Positions 38,241 to 49,640 are shown, counted from the first letter of the stretch. The stretch: DNA of 64,000 nucleotides from Isoperla grammatica (GCA_945910005.1 OX246739.1:34735608-34799607), one strand, 5' to 3'. A program made the numbers and translations. The notes: a model not told the origin generated them from the letters alone.

Positions 38241-40065
38241 CAGTGGCGTAGCGGAAGGCCCCGCAAACCCCGCAAGGCGGGGGGCCCCCGATGATATAGA
38301 TTGTATATTATAAAAATTTCAAATAAGACAACAAATCAATTAAAATGTATTTTAAATAAAATTACAAAATTTGCGCCCTCCCCCCCCCCCCCCCACACAA
38401 AAAAAAATAAAAACAAAATACGGAAAATGTTGTATCAGCCAGGAAATCAGTCACAGGTCTCAAGAATATTCACACAACTGTCAATTTGAATATCATAGGC
38501 TATTCATTATAAAGAAGACAAGACACCATTGAATTCTCTAGACAACCAACAATTCCTTTTTTGACGACGAAATATTTAGACGCTATAGCGAGCCAAGTCA
38601 TAAACGGATGGCTGCAGCTAAAAGGGTATTTGTGAGGGGATCGGTAGTGGGTTGCCATTTTGGCATTTGGTCTGTGTTGGATTGTATGCGAAATAAGTGC
38701 TTATGAATAAAATTAATATTTAGTACCAACATGTTGAATGGTCTGTCTTTAACCACTACGGGCGGTGTGCTCCCTAAATTACACGATGCAATAAATATGA
38801 CAGCAATGACTGTAAAGTGTAAACATTCGAGGACGGGACGGGGCCAGTCTTGCTCTCAAATTCTAAATTTTTGGGATCGTTCACGATTTTATACCGGATG
38901 TATGGGTTAGCAAAATGCACTTGTGTTGTAAAACTAACAGTCTGATGTCACCGACAATTCCAATGAACCTTAAATTTTACCCTTACCCCCACCAACAATA
39001 AACTTTGTTTTGTAGCTAGTTTCCACCCTTTACACAAAATTATTTCAGAGGTCAGTTTTCTCTCGGACTCCATCACTGATAGAGGCATATCTCAGCGTGG
39101 GAGTGAGACTGTAGATGATACGATTAATAAAGTGGTGTCAAATATGGTGCTGGATCGGATGTGTTGATAACAGTGCGCAAAGTTTACATTCTTATTGTGA
39201 ATTGAGTGAAATCGTAGTAGTTTTGTGAATATGTGTTGAATGTTCTCTTCTGTGTGGAGTCACGAAGTGTTATGTTAGGTGTTTCTATTTTATTATTCTG
39301 TTACTTTGTTATTTGTTAATATATATATTATTTACAATGAGTGGTAGAACTTATAAAAGTGCCCGTGACTGCAGCGGGTGCCGAAAGATCTTTTTCTAAA
39401 TTAAAATTAATTAAAAACTATTTGCGAAGCTCAATGAGTGAGAATCGACTCAGTGGTTTGGCATTGCTCAGTATCGAGGGTGAAAGAACACGAAAGTTAA
39501 ACATAGATACATTGTTCGACGAGTTCGCGGACGCTAACGCACGCCGAAAAGCTCGATTTGCCAGACAATAATACACTAAAAGCCTAAACGGCTAGGAAAC
39601 GTTGCAGAATTGCAGTTGGAGGATCAAAACGTAGGTTATTTGATTTATCAATACCTACTTAAAATTTATCATAATTGTTGTTGTTGTTGATGATATAATA
39701 ATATGTTATTATGGTTAAGTAGATAAATGTATACATTATTATTACGTCGCATGGAAGTGGCTGATATGGGGGGGGAGGGGTTGAAAATAAGATCAAACGT
39801 TAATATGTTGCCATGTATGCTGTGAATTGTAACTCGACATGACGACAAAACAAATTGACGCACACAAACTACATTGTTTCGGTATTACATTCAGCCCACC
39901 ACTTTTTCCTAAAACGCACCAAATGCACTCTAAAAACGTGCTTTCAAAATTTTTCGCCTGCGGCACTTTTCATGGGCTCCGCCCCCCATACCCCCCGTGC
40001 TTGATCCTACCATGTCCAATGGCCAACGTCGCGGGGGGGCCCCCGACTTCTGCGCTACGCCACTG
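38241..40065 (+). mobile_element. Non-autonomous hAT element (ZMYM/TTF-hAT type)
   Basis: The inverted termini start CAGTGGCGTAGCG at the left, with its complement CGCTACGCCACTG at the right. Flanked by a perfect 8-bp duplication CTATTATG (38233-38240, 40066-40073). Near both ends are matching G- and C-rich blocks ('ggggggcccccg', 'gggggggcccccg'). It carries a C-terminal transposase exon (39341-39571) but no catalytic region, so it is an internally deleted copy of 1825 bp. Confidence 0.9.
39341..39571 (+). pseudogene. hAT transposase C-terminal remnant
   Basis: 76 codons with 'VPVTAAGAERSFSKLKLIKN' followed by 'LRSSMSENRLSGLALLSIE', the dimerisation motif of the ZMYM/TTF-type hAT transposases. 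Only the last exon or terminal piece remains; the catalytic RNase-H-like domain is missing. Sits inside the TIR- and TSD-bounded element 38241-40065. Confidence 0.88.
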
Positions 40066-40384
40066 CTATTATGTTAATATTGTGTGAGAATAAAATGATT
40101 TGCGAGACCAACCGTGACCCTGGATCGATCAACATACGTAAGACTTGACCTGCTGTAATTACCGCGTGAATCAGTTCACATATTATGAGAAAGACACGAC
40201 TGACACATAAAAACATGCGTGCCTACCCAACCACAAGAATGCTCACTAGAATTACCAAAATATGTGATAACCCACTTGATCCCAACCACGTTAAAGCTCA
40301 CGTAAACCTACCCAAATGCGTGACTGTACACGTGAGTCTACCCACAGTGACGTAACGAAGTTATGCATACACACTTGTTTTCAG

Positions 40385-41107
40385 TGTAATGCAACGTGAC
40401 CCAACCATGTGACTGACAGTGTGGTGACGCAACCTTCCGACTAGTATGTGACTGATGGTGTGATGACTAGTCTGTGACTGACAGTGAGTGGTGACGCAAA
40501 CTTCTGACTAGACTGTGGTTGACAGTGTGGTGACGCAACCTTCCGACTAGTATGTGACTGATGGTGTGATGACTAGTCTGTGACTGACAGTGAGTGGTGA
40601 CGCAAACTTCTGACTAGACTGTGGTTGACAGTGGGATGACGACTAGTCTGTGACTGACAGTGAGTGGTGATGCAATTTACTGACTAGTATGTGACTGACA
40701 GTGTGGTGACGCAACCCTGTGACTAGTCTGTGATTGACAGTGTGGTGACTCAACCCTCAGACTAGTGTGTGACTGACAGTGTGATTACCAGTCTGCAACT
40801 GACAGTGTGGTGACGCAATCCTCTGACTAGTCTGCGACTGACAGTGTGGTGACGCCATCTTCTGATTAGTCTGTTACTGACAGCATGATGACGCAATCCT
40901 GGCAGACTGTGACCTAACAATGTGACTGACAGTGGTGACGCAACCCTCTGACTAGTCTGTGACTGACAATGTGATGACGCAACCCTCTGACTAGTCTGTG
41001 ACTGACAGTGTGATGACGCAACCACTGACTAGTCTGTGACTGACAGTGTGATGACGCAACCTCTGACTAGTCTGTGACTGACAATGTGATGACGCAATCT
41101 CTGACAG
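40385..41107. repeat. Minisatellite of about 39 bp
   Basis: Degenerate tandem array of units such as 'ctgactagtctgtgactgac' + 'agtgtgatgacgcaaccct'. The left part shows a longer period of about 100 bp: 'cttccgactagtatgtgact' recurs at about 40435 and 40538. The H/S/Q-rich open frames on the minus strand are products of the repeat. Confidence 0.9.
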
Positions 41108-41457
41108 ACATATATGACGTCACGAAGTTGTCTATACAAGATCTCATCCCCTGAAAGCTTTCTCTCATTTGCATGAGAGGCTTGACGTGACGGCTATCGA
41201 TTCTCGTTTGAGTTGGGCTGATGACTCGTGCAGTGTAGAGGTGGAGATAATGTCTTGGTCCTAACATTAGGCCAAGGGGACGTGTTAATATCTTGTCCCT
41301 CTTTACGCTCATGTTGGAAATGTGTGTTGTTAGGTCGTAAGGTAACGTTATTTACATTCGGCATGCTCTCATTTACTTTGTGAGTTGTGCTATCTCGTTT
41401 TCTTCGAGTCAACTTTTTTACAATCTAAAATCATCATTATAGAACAGATTGTCTTCG

Positions 41458-41672
41458 TCACTAGTTCGAATTATACATACATTTGAACTGCTGTATGTAT
41501 AATCTTGTCAAAATGACCTGAAGCAGTTTTGAAGGTTTGACAAAAACACATATTATATACTGTAAAGTCCCTAGTTTGAATTACACACACACATTTTAAC
41601 TACTGTATAATGTCTTGTCAAAATTACCGGAAGTAGTTTTGAAGTTTTGACAAAAACACATTAAGTAACTAT
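41458..41672. repeat. Tandem duplication of about 113 bp
   Basis: Two diverged copies share 'actagttcgaattatacata', 'aatcttgtcaaaatgacc', 'gaagcagttttgaag' and 'ttgacaaaaacacat' in the same order. Confidence 0.75.
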
Positions 41673-41740
41673 ATTATTTACTGACTGTAAAATTGTAAAT
41701 AGTTGATGGACATATCGGATTGCTTGCGTTTTAAATTTCC

Positions 41741-41901
41741 AGGGGGGCTATTCCTGAAAGTTGTCACGGTGGCATAACTCACTTGAAGTGATCTACGTAG
41801 TTAGGACTTGCTATTGGCTGATTGATTTTAAGTGATAACCTACGTAGATATCACTTAAAGTGAGTTATATCACCGTGATAGCTTTCAGGAATAGCCCCCC
41901 T
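41741..41901. mobile_element. About 161-bp palindromic MITE
   Basis: Inverted ends AGGGGGGCTATTCCTGAAAG and complement, continuing through 'tcacggtg' and 'taactcacttgaagtgat' blocks. The target duplication is unclear. Confidence 0.75.
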
Positions 41902-42933
41902 AGGTATTATTCTCTAATGTACTTGTTTCTACAAGTAGATAGCATAGGAACTAGAGAAGTAGACAATAAAGTTGGTACTATTGAACTCGGCTCTCGTAAG
42001 TATGAGAATACTTACAAGTTTGGGCAACTTTAATAAAATAACAAAACAATCAACAGCTAATATAATAGTGCTTGGTTATTTTTTGCCGGAGGGAAGAGTG
42101 GAGTTTGCCTAAATTCAACACTGTTCCCAACTTTGCCTATACCTCTGCTATTTTCCCTTTCATCAGCATGTTATACTCTTATATTCTTTCGTGTAGTCCT
42201 TTCCTTCGTGCCCACCTAAACGACCCCGGCGTTCGATACGATCCGTCTTATTGGTCTAACAAATTAACAACAGGTTTAGGTGTAAAGCTTATCTCCTATG
42301 TATTGTTCACTCTTCAAGCCTTGCGACTCGGACGCGGTGAAGATCGCGTGTAAAGGTGGTAACTGTCAAATGTCACTACGCCCGTAGGCCTACCACGCCC
42401 CCGTAATTAATTGTGCGGGGGGTTTTGAATACTCATTTCCATACTTTGGTTAGCTCCTATTGTGTAGATATAATTCACACTTTGATAATATATGTTGACC
42501 TCTCATTTATTTGCACGCCGTGTAACACGCGCTGGCCCGACACAATCACATCTTTGACCTCAGCTGTCTCCTGGACAATAGAATGGTCATCAAGAACATT
42601 AATAGTAATCTACGATTTAGATAGGAAAATTTTAAGGATTTAGCATTACAAATGCGGTGACATGACATGAAAACAGCGCTGCCACGCGGAGCAGCTTTAG
42701 TAAACCTAAAGCATTATGCACAGGTTGGTGGTATATGAACCAACATTCAAGGTGCGTTGTCGCAACCTGTTTATTTTATTTATTATAGTGACCATTGCCA
42801 CAATTTTAGGACCACAGGAGGACTGAGATTAAAGCCTGACCTCTAGGATCGCCACCAAAAAAATAACGTGTAGCCAATAAAAAAGAGGCGTTTCCGGTCT
42901 TCACAGTAGGTTAGGCCTACTAATAATAAAGTA
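41902..42933. other. Intronic, nothing recognised
   Basis: Small open frames only (for example 42072-42353 +), no family match. Confidence 0.35.
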
Positions 42934-42935
42934 TA

Positions 42936-43238
42936 GGGCACTAGCAACACCGAAAGACAACAATGGAACAAATGAATTGATCTGATGGACAAACCATCAG
43001 CTGTCAACAAAATAATAAAATTGCAACCATAGAAATAAAAACAAGTGTAGCAATAGTAACTGCTCGCCATTTTAAACTTTTAATGATAGACAACGTTTAA
43101 GTGAAAGTTTTGTATGTGTATTTGTTTATTTTTGTTTTGTTTTCCAAAATCAGACAAAATTATTTTTTGACAGCTTGTTGTTTGTCCATCGATTCAATTC
43201 ATTTGTTTCATTGTTGTCTTTTGGTGTTGCTAGTGCCC
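42936..43238 (-). mobile_element. About 305-bp MITE, copy 2 (inverted)
   Basis: Reverse orientation relative to 21159-21465. Flanked by TA at 42934-42935 and 43239-43240, giving a TA target duplication. Confidence 0.85.
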
Positions 43239-43323
43239 TATTTGTTGCCACGTTTATATAGCAAGAGTGATGCGATCCCCCCACTTACATATACACTTCA
43301 TCCCTTACAATAATTGTCCCGTA

Positions 43324-43455
43324 ACAACCTTACCGATGCTTTCGTCATGGACGAGTGACTCGCAACCAATCAGCGATCGGTATTTGAAATAGGGTTCGCT
43401 GATTGGCCACGAACCACTCATCTATGACGAAAGCATCTGTAAGGTCAAGGTTGTT
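43324..43455. mobile_element. MITE of the 'gctttcgtca' family
   Basis: Inverted ends 'acaaccttaccgatgctttc' and 'gaaagcatctgtaaggtcaa' + 'ggttgt', plus internal inverted 'caaccaatcagcga' / 'cgctgattggcc'. Shares the 'atgctttcgtca' end core with 7491, 7675 and 50481. Confidence 0.75.
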
Positions 43456-43884
43456 TTGGGACTATTTGCATGAACATTGTTTGTCACTCAGCGTAAACGC
43501 AGCGTGTCTCAAATAACATTAGTTCTGTAAAAATGATTAGATGATTAAATTGAAACAATCAAACTCGCATTATGGAAGTGTTATTATTTCGAAATCAACC
43601 CTCGCTCATGTGGCGTGATGTTGTGATGTCATCGTGCCGCCATTACAGAAGTTGCGGCACGATAATATGATCTTATCGCGATGCTGCCCGCCGACGAAAT
43701 TGGGTAATTTCTTGTTGTGTTGGACAGGTTGATTTCATTTGGGCAAGCGTAATAGTTCGACGCTCGCGTTGTTTAGTATTCAATGTTCGTTATTGACTTT
43801 ATGAACAAGTTACGTCACGTTGACTTCAAAGTTGGTGAAATTATAAAGTTGCCTCAACTTCTTATGCTTATGAAATAACCTACT

Positions 43885-44125
43885 TCAATACTACTAATTT
43901 AATTCTCTACTTCTATAGTTCCTACCATCTATTTCAAATGGCCATGAGGGATAATTTAATATCTTGGGCTGGATACCTGGACATTTCAAACGTGCTTGTC
44001 TAATAAGGTCTGTTCACACTACTTAGGTGATAACTGGCTTTCGAATGGTTGAAAGACCGTCAGGAATCAATTAATTATCGTTGAAACAGCGTGTATAAAA
44101 GGTGTGGTAAGTAATTAGATATATG
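43885..44125 (+). repeat. Dispersed repeat family B, copy 3
   Basis: Same order of blocks: 'cttcaatactac', 'ttctctacttctatag', 'caaatggccatgagggat', 'agaccgtcaggaatcaatt' and 'gcgtgtataaaaggtg'. Confidence 0.55.
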
Positions 44126-46289
44126 AGATCGGCATGAGACTAGTAACGTTACGGCAACCGAGTCTAGAGTAAAACAACCTACTTCATAATATAACTAATT
44201 TACAGTGTGACGTTGTCGTGAAATAAATGAAGTAAAGTCAAGCAAGGAGCACATTTCGTTTTATGTTCACCAATATTCCTAGACGGAAAGCTCCAATTAG
44301 TAAGTTATATGAAGACGGCCGTGACGGCCGACGTGGGCTTATATGTCAGAGGTCAATCACGTGACAATGAGTATCGTGACGCAGCTTCACGTCTCCTTCG
44401 TCTAACATAAATTAACAAGGATTTGGCTCCGTTGTAAACGAGAGTAGGTAGGCTACTTCAAGTAACTACTAATTATGAATATAGGGGCGACTCAGTGATA
44501 CATGGAAGGGTCTTTTATACGTTTAAACGTCAAAATCCGATGATAGAGTTAACACGTTTTGAGTTTTAAACAAGAGGTTAAACAAGAGTTAAAGTCGATC
44601 GATGAAGTGAACTACCCATTCAATACAACAACTAAACTATTCAAATTAAATGGACATGAAAAAATACTTTTTCTTATTCTAAATTATGAATTTCAAGAAT
44701 TATTACATGTGAGTAGCATTTAATACTGAACGTCTTGAAACTATATATTTTTTTTATTAATAAAGCATATTTATAGTTTCTAATTTGAGTAGATTTGAGG
44801 TAAAATTGACACACCAGCGCAAATATCTCGAAAACGGATCGCGTTTGATCATCTTTTTCAAACGTATTCATGTTAGTCATGAAGTTATCTACATTAAGAA
44901 CGAAAATTTGTTACAATATATTACTTTTTGAAGGTGCTACGCAAAGTTATACGATTGAAAGTGTAGGTTTTTGTTCAGTTACAATGTATAACATGGGGAA
45001 TTCCAACGCATTTCAACACTCAATAAATACAAAACTAATAGCGGTAGGTGCATATTTTTTTCTACAATATTCACAAGCTTAATCTCAACTTGCAGTACAT
45101 ATAATTTGAATGATTTATATTACATGTGCAGTTATCATCGATCGACTTTAAGAGTCGAATTTTCATTGTCATTATTAATCAGAAAGTCAGAATATCGATT
45201 ATGTCGGATCAAACAGCAATTCCCTAGACCACTGTGCAGTCGCCGACTTTCTTTGCGTGATACTGTCATCAGCTACTATGCGCGGTATGCCCCCGTAAAA
45301 GGTCTAATTTCAACAACAAAAAATAAACTAAATTTCAAAGTTCAATAAAAGAACACTTTTTTCGTGGGGTGGGGGAGTGTTTATGTTTAAACGTATAAAC
45401 GGCGTTTTGAAATGAGGTTAAACGTTTAGGATTTTAATAGATTTTCCCCATCCCTTGTATAAACTGTAATACTAGCCCCATTAACTTAACCATAGTCTCG
45501 TACCGACCATAAATTCACCGACAGATTCAAAAGTGTCGTAAAATTTATATTTTCAACCCAACTTATCAAGGAATATTGTTGTGTGAAAACACTGCCTATA
45601 GTTTGACCTTCAAGCAACCCGGCAAGTGGTTCAAATCCTATCGGTCACTGAAACCTACGAGGCGGCGCAATTCTCTTCCCCCGACACGGGAAAAATAAAC
45701 ACTGCGCTGGTTCATCCGATACGGTTCACCTGTGACACTGGCTAAGTGAGAACCGCGGCGCGTTGAGCAGTTCAACCGATGTGCCGCTCGTTATGTGACT
45801 ATAGCAGTGGCGTCGCTTGTCCTGTGAGGCCTTTTTCATGACTCCACCGCTCTCGCAGCACACAGGAATCAAATTGTTTTAGAGTAGTTTTTTAAATCAT
45901 GTGTTTAATGTCCATTTTGAGTGACATTTCTTTTTTAACAGTAAAACCAAATTTTGATGTGTATATATTATCTTTTATTATTTTTTCAACTCATACATGG
46001 GTATTTTCAGATGGGTAATGGGTATTTTCAGAAAAGAACACAGATCCAATTACACGAGAAATGACAGCCAACCCATATTAAAATTAACTAAAAATGTAAG
46101 GCTAACAAAAATTACAAAATAACGGGAAATAGCATACATATGAGTATAAACAGATGATGTAAAAATAAGAGTATAAATTAACAAAAATCGCATTTGCAGA
46201 CCTGATAATAACGAAAATATATATAAAATAAAAAGGAATATACAAAGGTATTAAATAATTATAAATTATATTATTATGACTGGGAGAGA
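44126..46289. other. Intronic, nothing recognised
   Basis: AT-rich; G-run near 45367; no coding content recognised. Confidence 0.4.
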
Positions 46290-46375
46290 CCTCGCAAAAA
46301 TTGCAGATGGCTGGAATTGAACAGGCGACCTATTGAATTAGAGTCCCGCATGTTACAGCCAATCCAGTGCAGACC
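46290..46375 (-). repeat. tRNA-derived SINE fragment (minus strand)
   Basis: 'atggctggaattgaac' (B-box complement) and 'gaattagagtcccgcatg' match the complement of the 15097 copy. Confidence 0.6.
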
Positions 46376-46895
46376 ATGTGTGGTGGGGAGATGGTTCCGC
46401 GCGCGAAGACAGCGAGTGCTGTGACGTCACTTGTAGCTTAGACCAACCCGGCGCCTCCACCAACGGTGAAGCTTTCAGTCTCTCATTGATTGGTTGACAA
46501 AAGACCAGTTTCTTTCATGATATCTAGTCTCCTGGAACTATGAATACAATCTCATTGTTACATAAGTTGATTCTGAAGAATATTCCGAAGATGGAGTTGG
46601 ACTTAACTGGGATATTGAATATTTCGCTCATATCTTCAAAATGTTAATACACACCAAATTCAAATACGCAGATATGCATGAGTTGGCGTGTGTGGCAAAC
46701 ACAACTATAAATTATGTGGTTCGGTTTGTATTGTTGTGGTTTTGGAGTTAGAGAAAAAATATAAAAACAATCTAAAGTCGACATATTTTATTTCGTCAAT
46801 ATTAATAAACGTATATAACTTTACAGACAAGAGAATTGGTAGATATGATATTTTTGTCTTTTCCCCGTCTGGATCTGGGGTAGAATTTGGCCTAG

Positions 46896-47025
46896 TGTGA
46901 CTCTGCCAGTCGTGAAAGGAACGAAATTAGGTACAACCATTTCCCACTAGTACATGTCCCTTTCCTCCAATCTCCAATCCCGACGTCATATGATCTAGCT
47001 GTCGAGTACGTCGTTAGACACAAAT
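46896..47025 (+). repeat. Retroposon 3' end just upstream of exon 2
   Basis: 'gactctgccagtcgtgaaag', 'cctttcctccaatctccaat' and the terminal 'gatctagctgtcgagtacgt' + 'cgttagacacaaa'. Its first part resembles 62640-62700 ('gactgtgccggtcgtaagag', 'ctaattccaatttcc'). It ends about 40 bp before the exon 2 acceptor, so it may supply part of the branch-point region. Confidence 0.55.
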
Positions 47026-47064
47026 TTAAAAAATGTATATTTATCTTCTTCTGTGTCTGTCCAG

Positions 47065-47276
47065 GAAACGCCTTCTTGGTGAACGTGGCGCTGGCTGATC
47101 TCCTAGTGACCGGACTGATCATCCCCGCATCCGCTGTCGTCCTGCTTGCCGGTATCGGCGGCTCACTCGGTGTCTGCAACTTCCAGTGGTTCCTCGCTGT
47201 ACTGTGCTGCCTTGTGACGACACTAACGCTCGCGGCGACCGCCATGGAGAACTACGCCAGACTCTGTCTCTCTCAG
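47065..47276 (+). CDS. Class A GPCR, exon 2 (TM2-TM3)
   Basis: Begins after 'tctgtccag' and ends TCT CAG before GTGGGT (phase 0). Encodes residues 76-146. TM2 contains L-A-x-x-D as 'NVALADLL' (D87 = 2.50). TM3 starts with C113 (3.25, disulphide cysteine). Twenty-four residues later come E137-N138-Y139 where most class A receptors have D-R-Y, so R3.50, which contacts the G protein, is replaced by asparagine. Residues 140-146 start intracellular loop 2, which continues in exon 3. The last 107 bp of the exon plus 41 bp of intron are tandemly repeated downstream. Confidence 0.92.
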
Positions 47277-47848
47277 GTGGGTCTCTCATTGTGTGCGCAT
47301 AAAGCTTGCCTCGCTAGGTGTCTGCAACTTCCAGTGGTTTCTCGCTGTGCTGTGCTGCCTTGTGACAACACTAACGCTCGCGGCGACCGCCATGGAGAAC
47401 TACGCCAGACTCTGTCTCTCTCAGGTGGGTCTCTCATTGTGTGCGCATAAAGCTTGCCTCGCTAGGTGTCTGCAACTTCCAGTGGTTCCTCGCTGTGCTG
47501 TGCTGCCTTGTGACGACACTAACGCTCGCGGCGACCGCCATGGAGAACTACGCCAGACTCTGTCTCTCTCAGGTGGGTCTCTCATTGTGTGCGCATAAAG
47601 CTTGCCTCGCTAGGTGTCTGCAACTTCCAGTGGTTCCTCGCTGTGCTGTGCTGCCTTGTGACGACACTAACGCTCGCGGCGACCGCCATGGAGAACTTTA
47701 AGTCAGACTCTGTCTCTCTCAGGTGGGTCTCTCATTGTGTGCGCATAAAGCTTGCCTCGCTAGGTGTCTGCAACTTCCAGTGGTTCCTCGCTGTGCTGTG
47801 CTGCCAAGTGACGACACTAACGCTCGCGGCGACCGCCATGGAGAACTA
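47170..47848 (+). repeat. 148-bp tandem array made from exon 2 end
   Basis: Five units with 'tgtctgcaacttccag' at 47171, 47319, 47467, 47615 and 47765 (periods 148, 148, 148, 150). Each unit has the TM3-coding end of exon 2, its donor CAG/gtgggt, and the following intron sequence ending 'cttgcctcgctag'. Copies differ by few substitutions; units 4 and 5 have damaged ends ('aactttaagtcag', 'aactaagtca'). Because 148 is not a multiple of three, the TM3 peptide appears in successive frames. Copies 2-5 lie in intron 2 if the first donor is used. Confidence 0.95.
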
Positions 47849-48908
47849 AGTCAAACTCTGATAAATAGAAGACTGAGTTGGTACTATTGGACTCCCTATT
47901 TCGTAACCATGACACTACTTAAATTGTGGGAACTTTCCACCTTAGAGCAGAGATGAGCTCTAAGCTTTCCACCAGTATTACATGCTGGTCGATACAATAG
48001 GTTTCACGAACAATACTGGAGACTCAAGCTAACAAATAGATAGAGCTGCCACAGACAAATAATTGTATGTGGTGCTGCTCGTGCAGCTAAGCAAGCTCCT
48101 TACCTACGCCATTGATAATTTAAAAGTAAAACAACAATGAACAATTGACCGATAAAATCCTCCTTATAGTAGTTTCTTTTCTTGCCACAATGCGTCTAGT
48201 CTATTTTGAGTTGTGAAGACGCAAGCCGTAGTTGTTCGTACAAATACAGTCAAGAAAGCGACATGATTGTCTCGGCGTATGTTTAACTCGTGGCAAACTG
48301 TCCTGCTTGACCAGGAAAACAACCATTTCTCGCGTCATGTGTCCAGACCGCTAGACCATGCGTGCACTTAAACGTGTTTACAGCGCAGTTACGTTATTAT
48401 GTATTACTTGCTGAGAAAATTGCTTTAAAGTTTCAAATAAATGTCTCAAGTTGTTATCAGTATAGAGCGTGAGCATGTGAGCATGCTATCGGTACTGCAT
48501 CACACACTAGCGTGAGGCCTTGCACTTACGTAACGCGACTAACACATAAATACGGAATTATGGTATTCGATAATTCGTTTGAGTTGGGATCGTTTAATAA
48601 ATCAATTTGTTCTTTTTTTCTTTTTTTCGTGATTTTTTCTTGTCTTTTATTATTTTATGTTTTACGACGTACTCGACAGCTAGGTGGTATACGCTCTGCC
48701 TTTTAGACGCATATTACGCTTGGCAGAGCTGCTCTCGACCAATGTCTATCCTATTCCTGGGCCCAGACGGGGGATTTCTGGTTTTTAATCAAACCATAAC
48801 GTTATCGTGTTTGCATTGTGAACAATAAGGCTTCCGTTTACATTGCTCGGACGCTCTCTTGCTGTGACGTACGTATGTGTGACGTACGTATCCCTTGTGT
48901 TGTTACAG
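47277..48908 (+). other. Intron 2 of the GPCR
   Basis: GTGGGT donor, 'cttgtgttgttacag' acceptor. Contains copies 2-5 of the exon 2 array and a retroposon fragment at about 48655-48780. Confidence 0.85.
48655..48780 (-). repeat. Retroposon fragment (minus strand)
   Basis: Starts 'gttttacgacgtactcgaca' + 'gctagg', the complement of the terminal motif at 25220 and 46985, and continues with 'cctattcctgggcccagacg'. Confidence 0.55.
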
Positions 48909-49640
48909 GAGTGCTACGCCCGTTTGACCGCAACTCGCATCACCGTCTCAGTCATCTCAATCTGGCTTCTCAGCACTGGGACCGTCGCCCTCCAGTTCGT
49001 ATTCGACCTTGGTCCAGACTACTGCGCGCGCAAGTTCTCCGGCGTCCTCCCCTACCACGCGGTAATCGGTGCCGGCTTCATGCTCATCCCCGCGCTCGTG
49101 ACCTTGACATGCTACGCGCGCATCGTGCTCTGCGTCCACATGGCCAAGACGCGCTCCTCCTTCAAACCCCCCGCAGCGTTCAACTGGGACTACTCTCTCA
49201 TGAAGACGAACATCTACAGCTTCCTGCTCTTCAACGTGTTCTGGCTCCCATTCAGCGTGATCCTCTTCCTCAGTTCCATCCAGACCATCCCCGAGGACGT
49301 CTTCGACAAGCTGACGTCACTAGCGCTGAGCAAGTCGTGCGTCAACAACATGCTCTACTGTTTTACCAACCGTCACTTCCGCAGCGCGTACGTGAATCTC
49401 TTCCACTACTGCTGCTGCAAGACGACGGTGTCGTTCTCTAGGCGGCCGCGCGGGGAACCTTCAAGGCCGACGGGGGATGTTCGCGTGCACATCATACCGG
49501 GGTACAACATGTACTCGTACACGTCACCGCAGCGCGCCAGTCGCGAGGTGGGCGGGAAGGCCGTCACACAGAAGAGGAACGTGGGGTCTTGTAGGCCCAG
49601 CACGAGCCGGCCCAATGGCCGCGACGTCTACGAGCTGTAA
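48909..49640 (+). CDS. Class A GPCR, exon 3 (TM4-TM7, C-tail)
   Basis: Starts GAG TGC TAC after the acceptor and stays in phase with exon 2; ends TAA at 49638-49640. Encodes residues 147-389. TM4 contains W165 (4.50). TM5 includes 'LIPALVTLTCY' (P5.50). TM6 reads F-N-V-F-W-L-P-F, a good F-x-x-x-W-x-P. TM7 ends N-N-M-L-Y, so P7.50 of NPxxY is asparagine. A cluster of four cysteines just after helix 8 (HYCCCK region) is a likely palmitoylation site. GC-rich compared with its surroundings. The total of about 389 aa fits class A. The melatonin-receptor/Tre1/moody-like placement is an inference from motif layout. Confidence 0.92.
   Translation, partial: ECYARLTATRITVSVISIWLLSTGTVALQFVFDLGPDYCARKFSGVLPYHAVIGAGFMLIPALVTLTCYARIVLCVHMAKTRSSFKPPAAFNWDYSLMKTNIYSFLLFNVFWLPFSVILFLSSIQTIPEDVFDKLTSLALSKSCVNNMLYCFTNRHFRSAYVNLFHYCCCKTTVSFSRRPRGEPSRPTGDVRVHIIPGYNMYSYTSPQRASREVGGKAVTQKRNVGSCRPSTSRPNGRDVYEL

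Larger units (their letters stand above)
23481..47064 (+). other. Intron 1 of the GPCR (about 23.6 kb)
   Basis: Starts GTGAGT after exon 1 and ends 'tgtgtctgtccag' before exon 2. It contains no recognised exon. Contents listed separately: retroposon tails, a 52-bp satellite, MITEs, a triple-nested transposon group, a hAT element and minisatellites. Unannotated parts inside are AT-rich with nothing recognised. Confidence 0.85.

Noticed and set aside
48818..49441. 207-aa open frame in another frame over exon 3
   Set aside because: Shadow of the receptor exon, which has clear transmembrane segments and correct splice phase.
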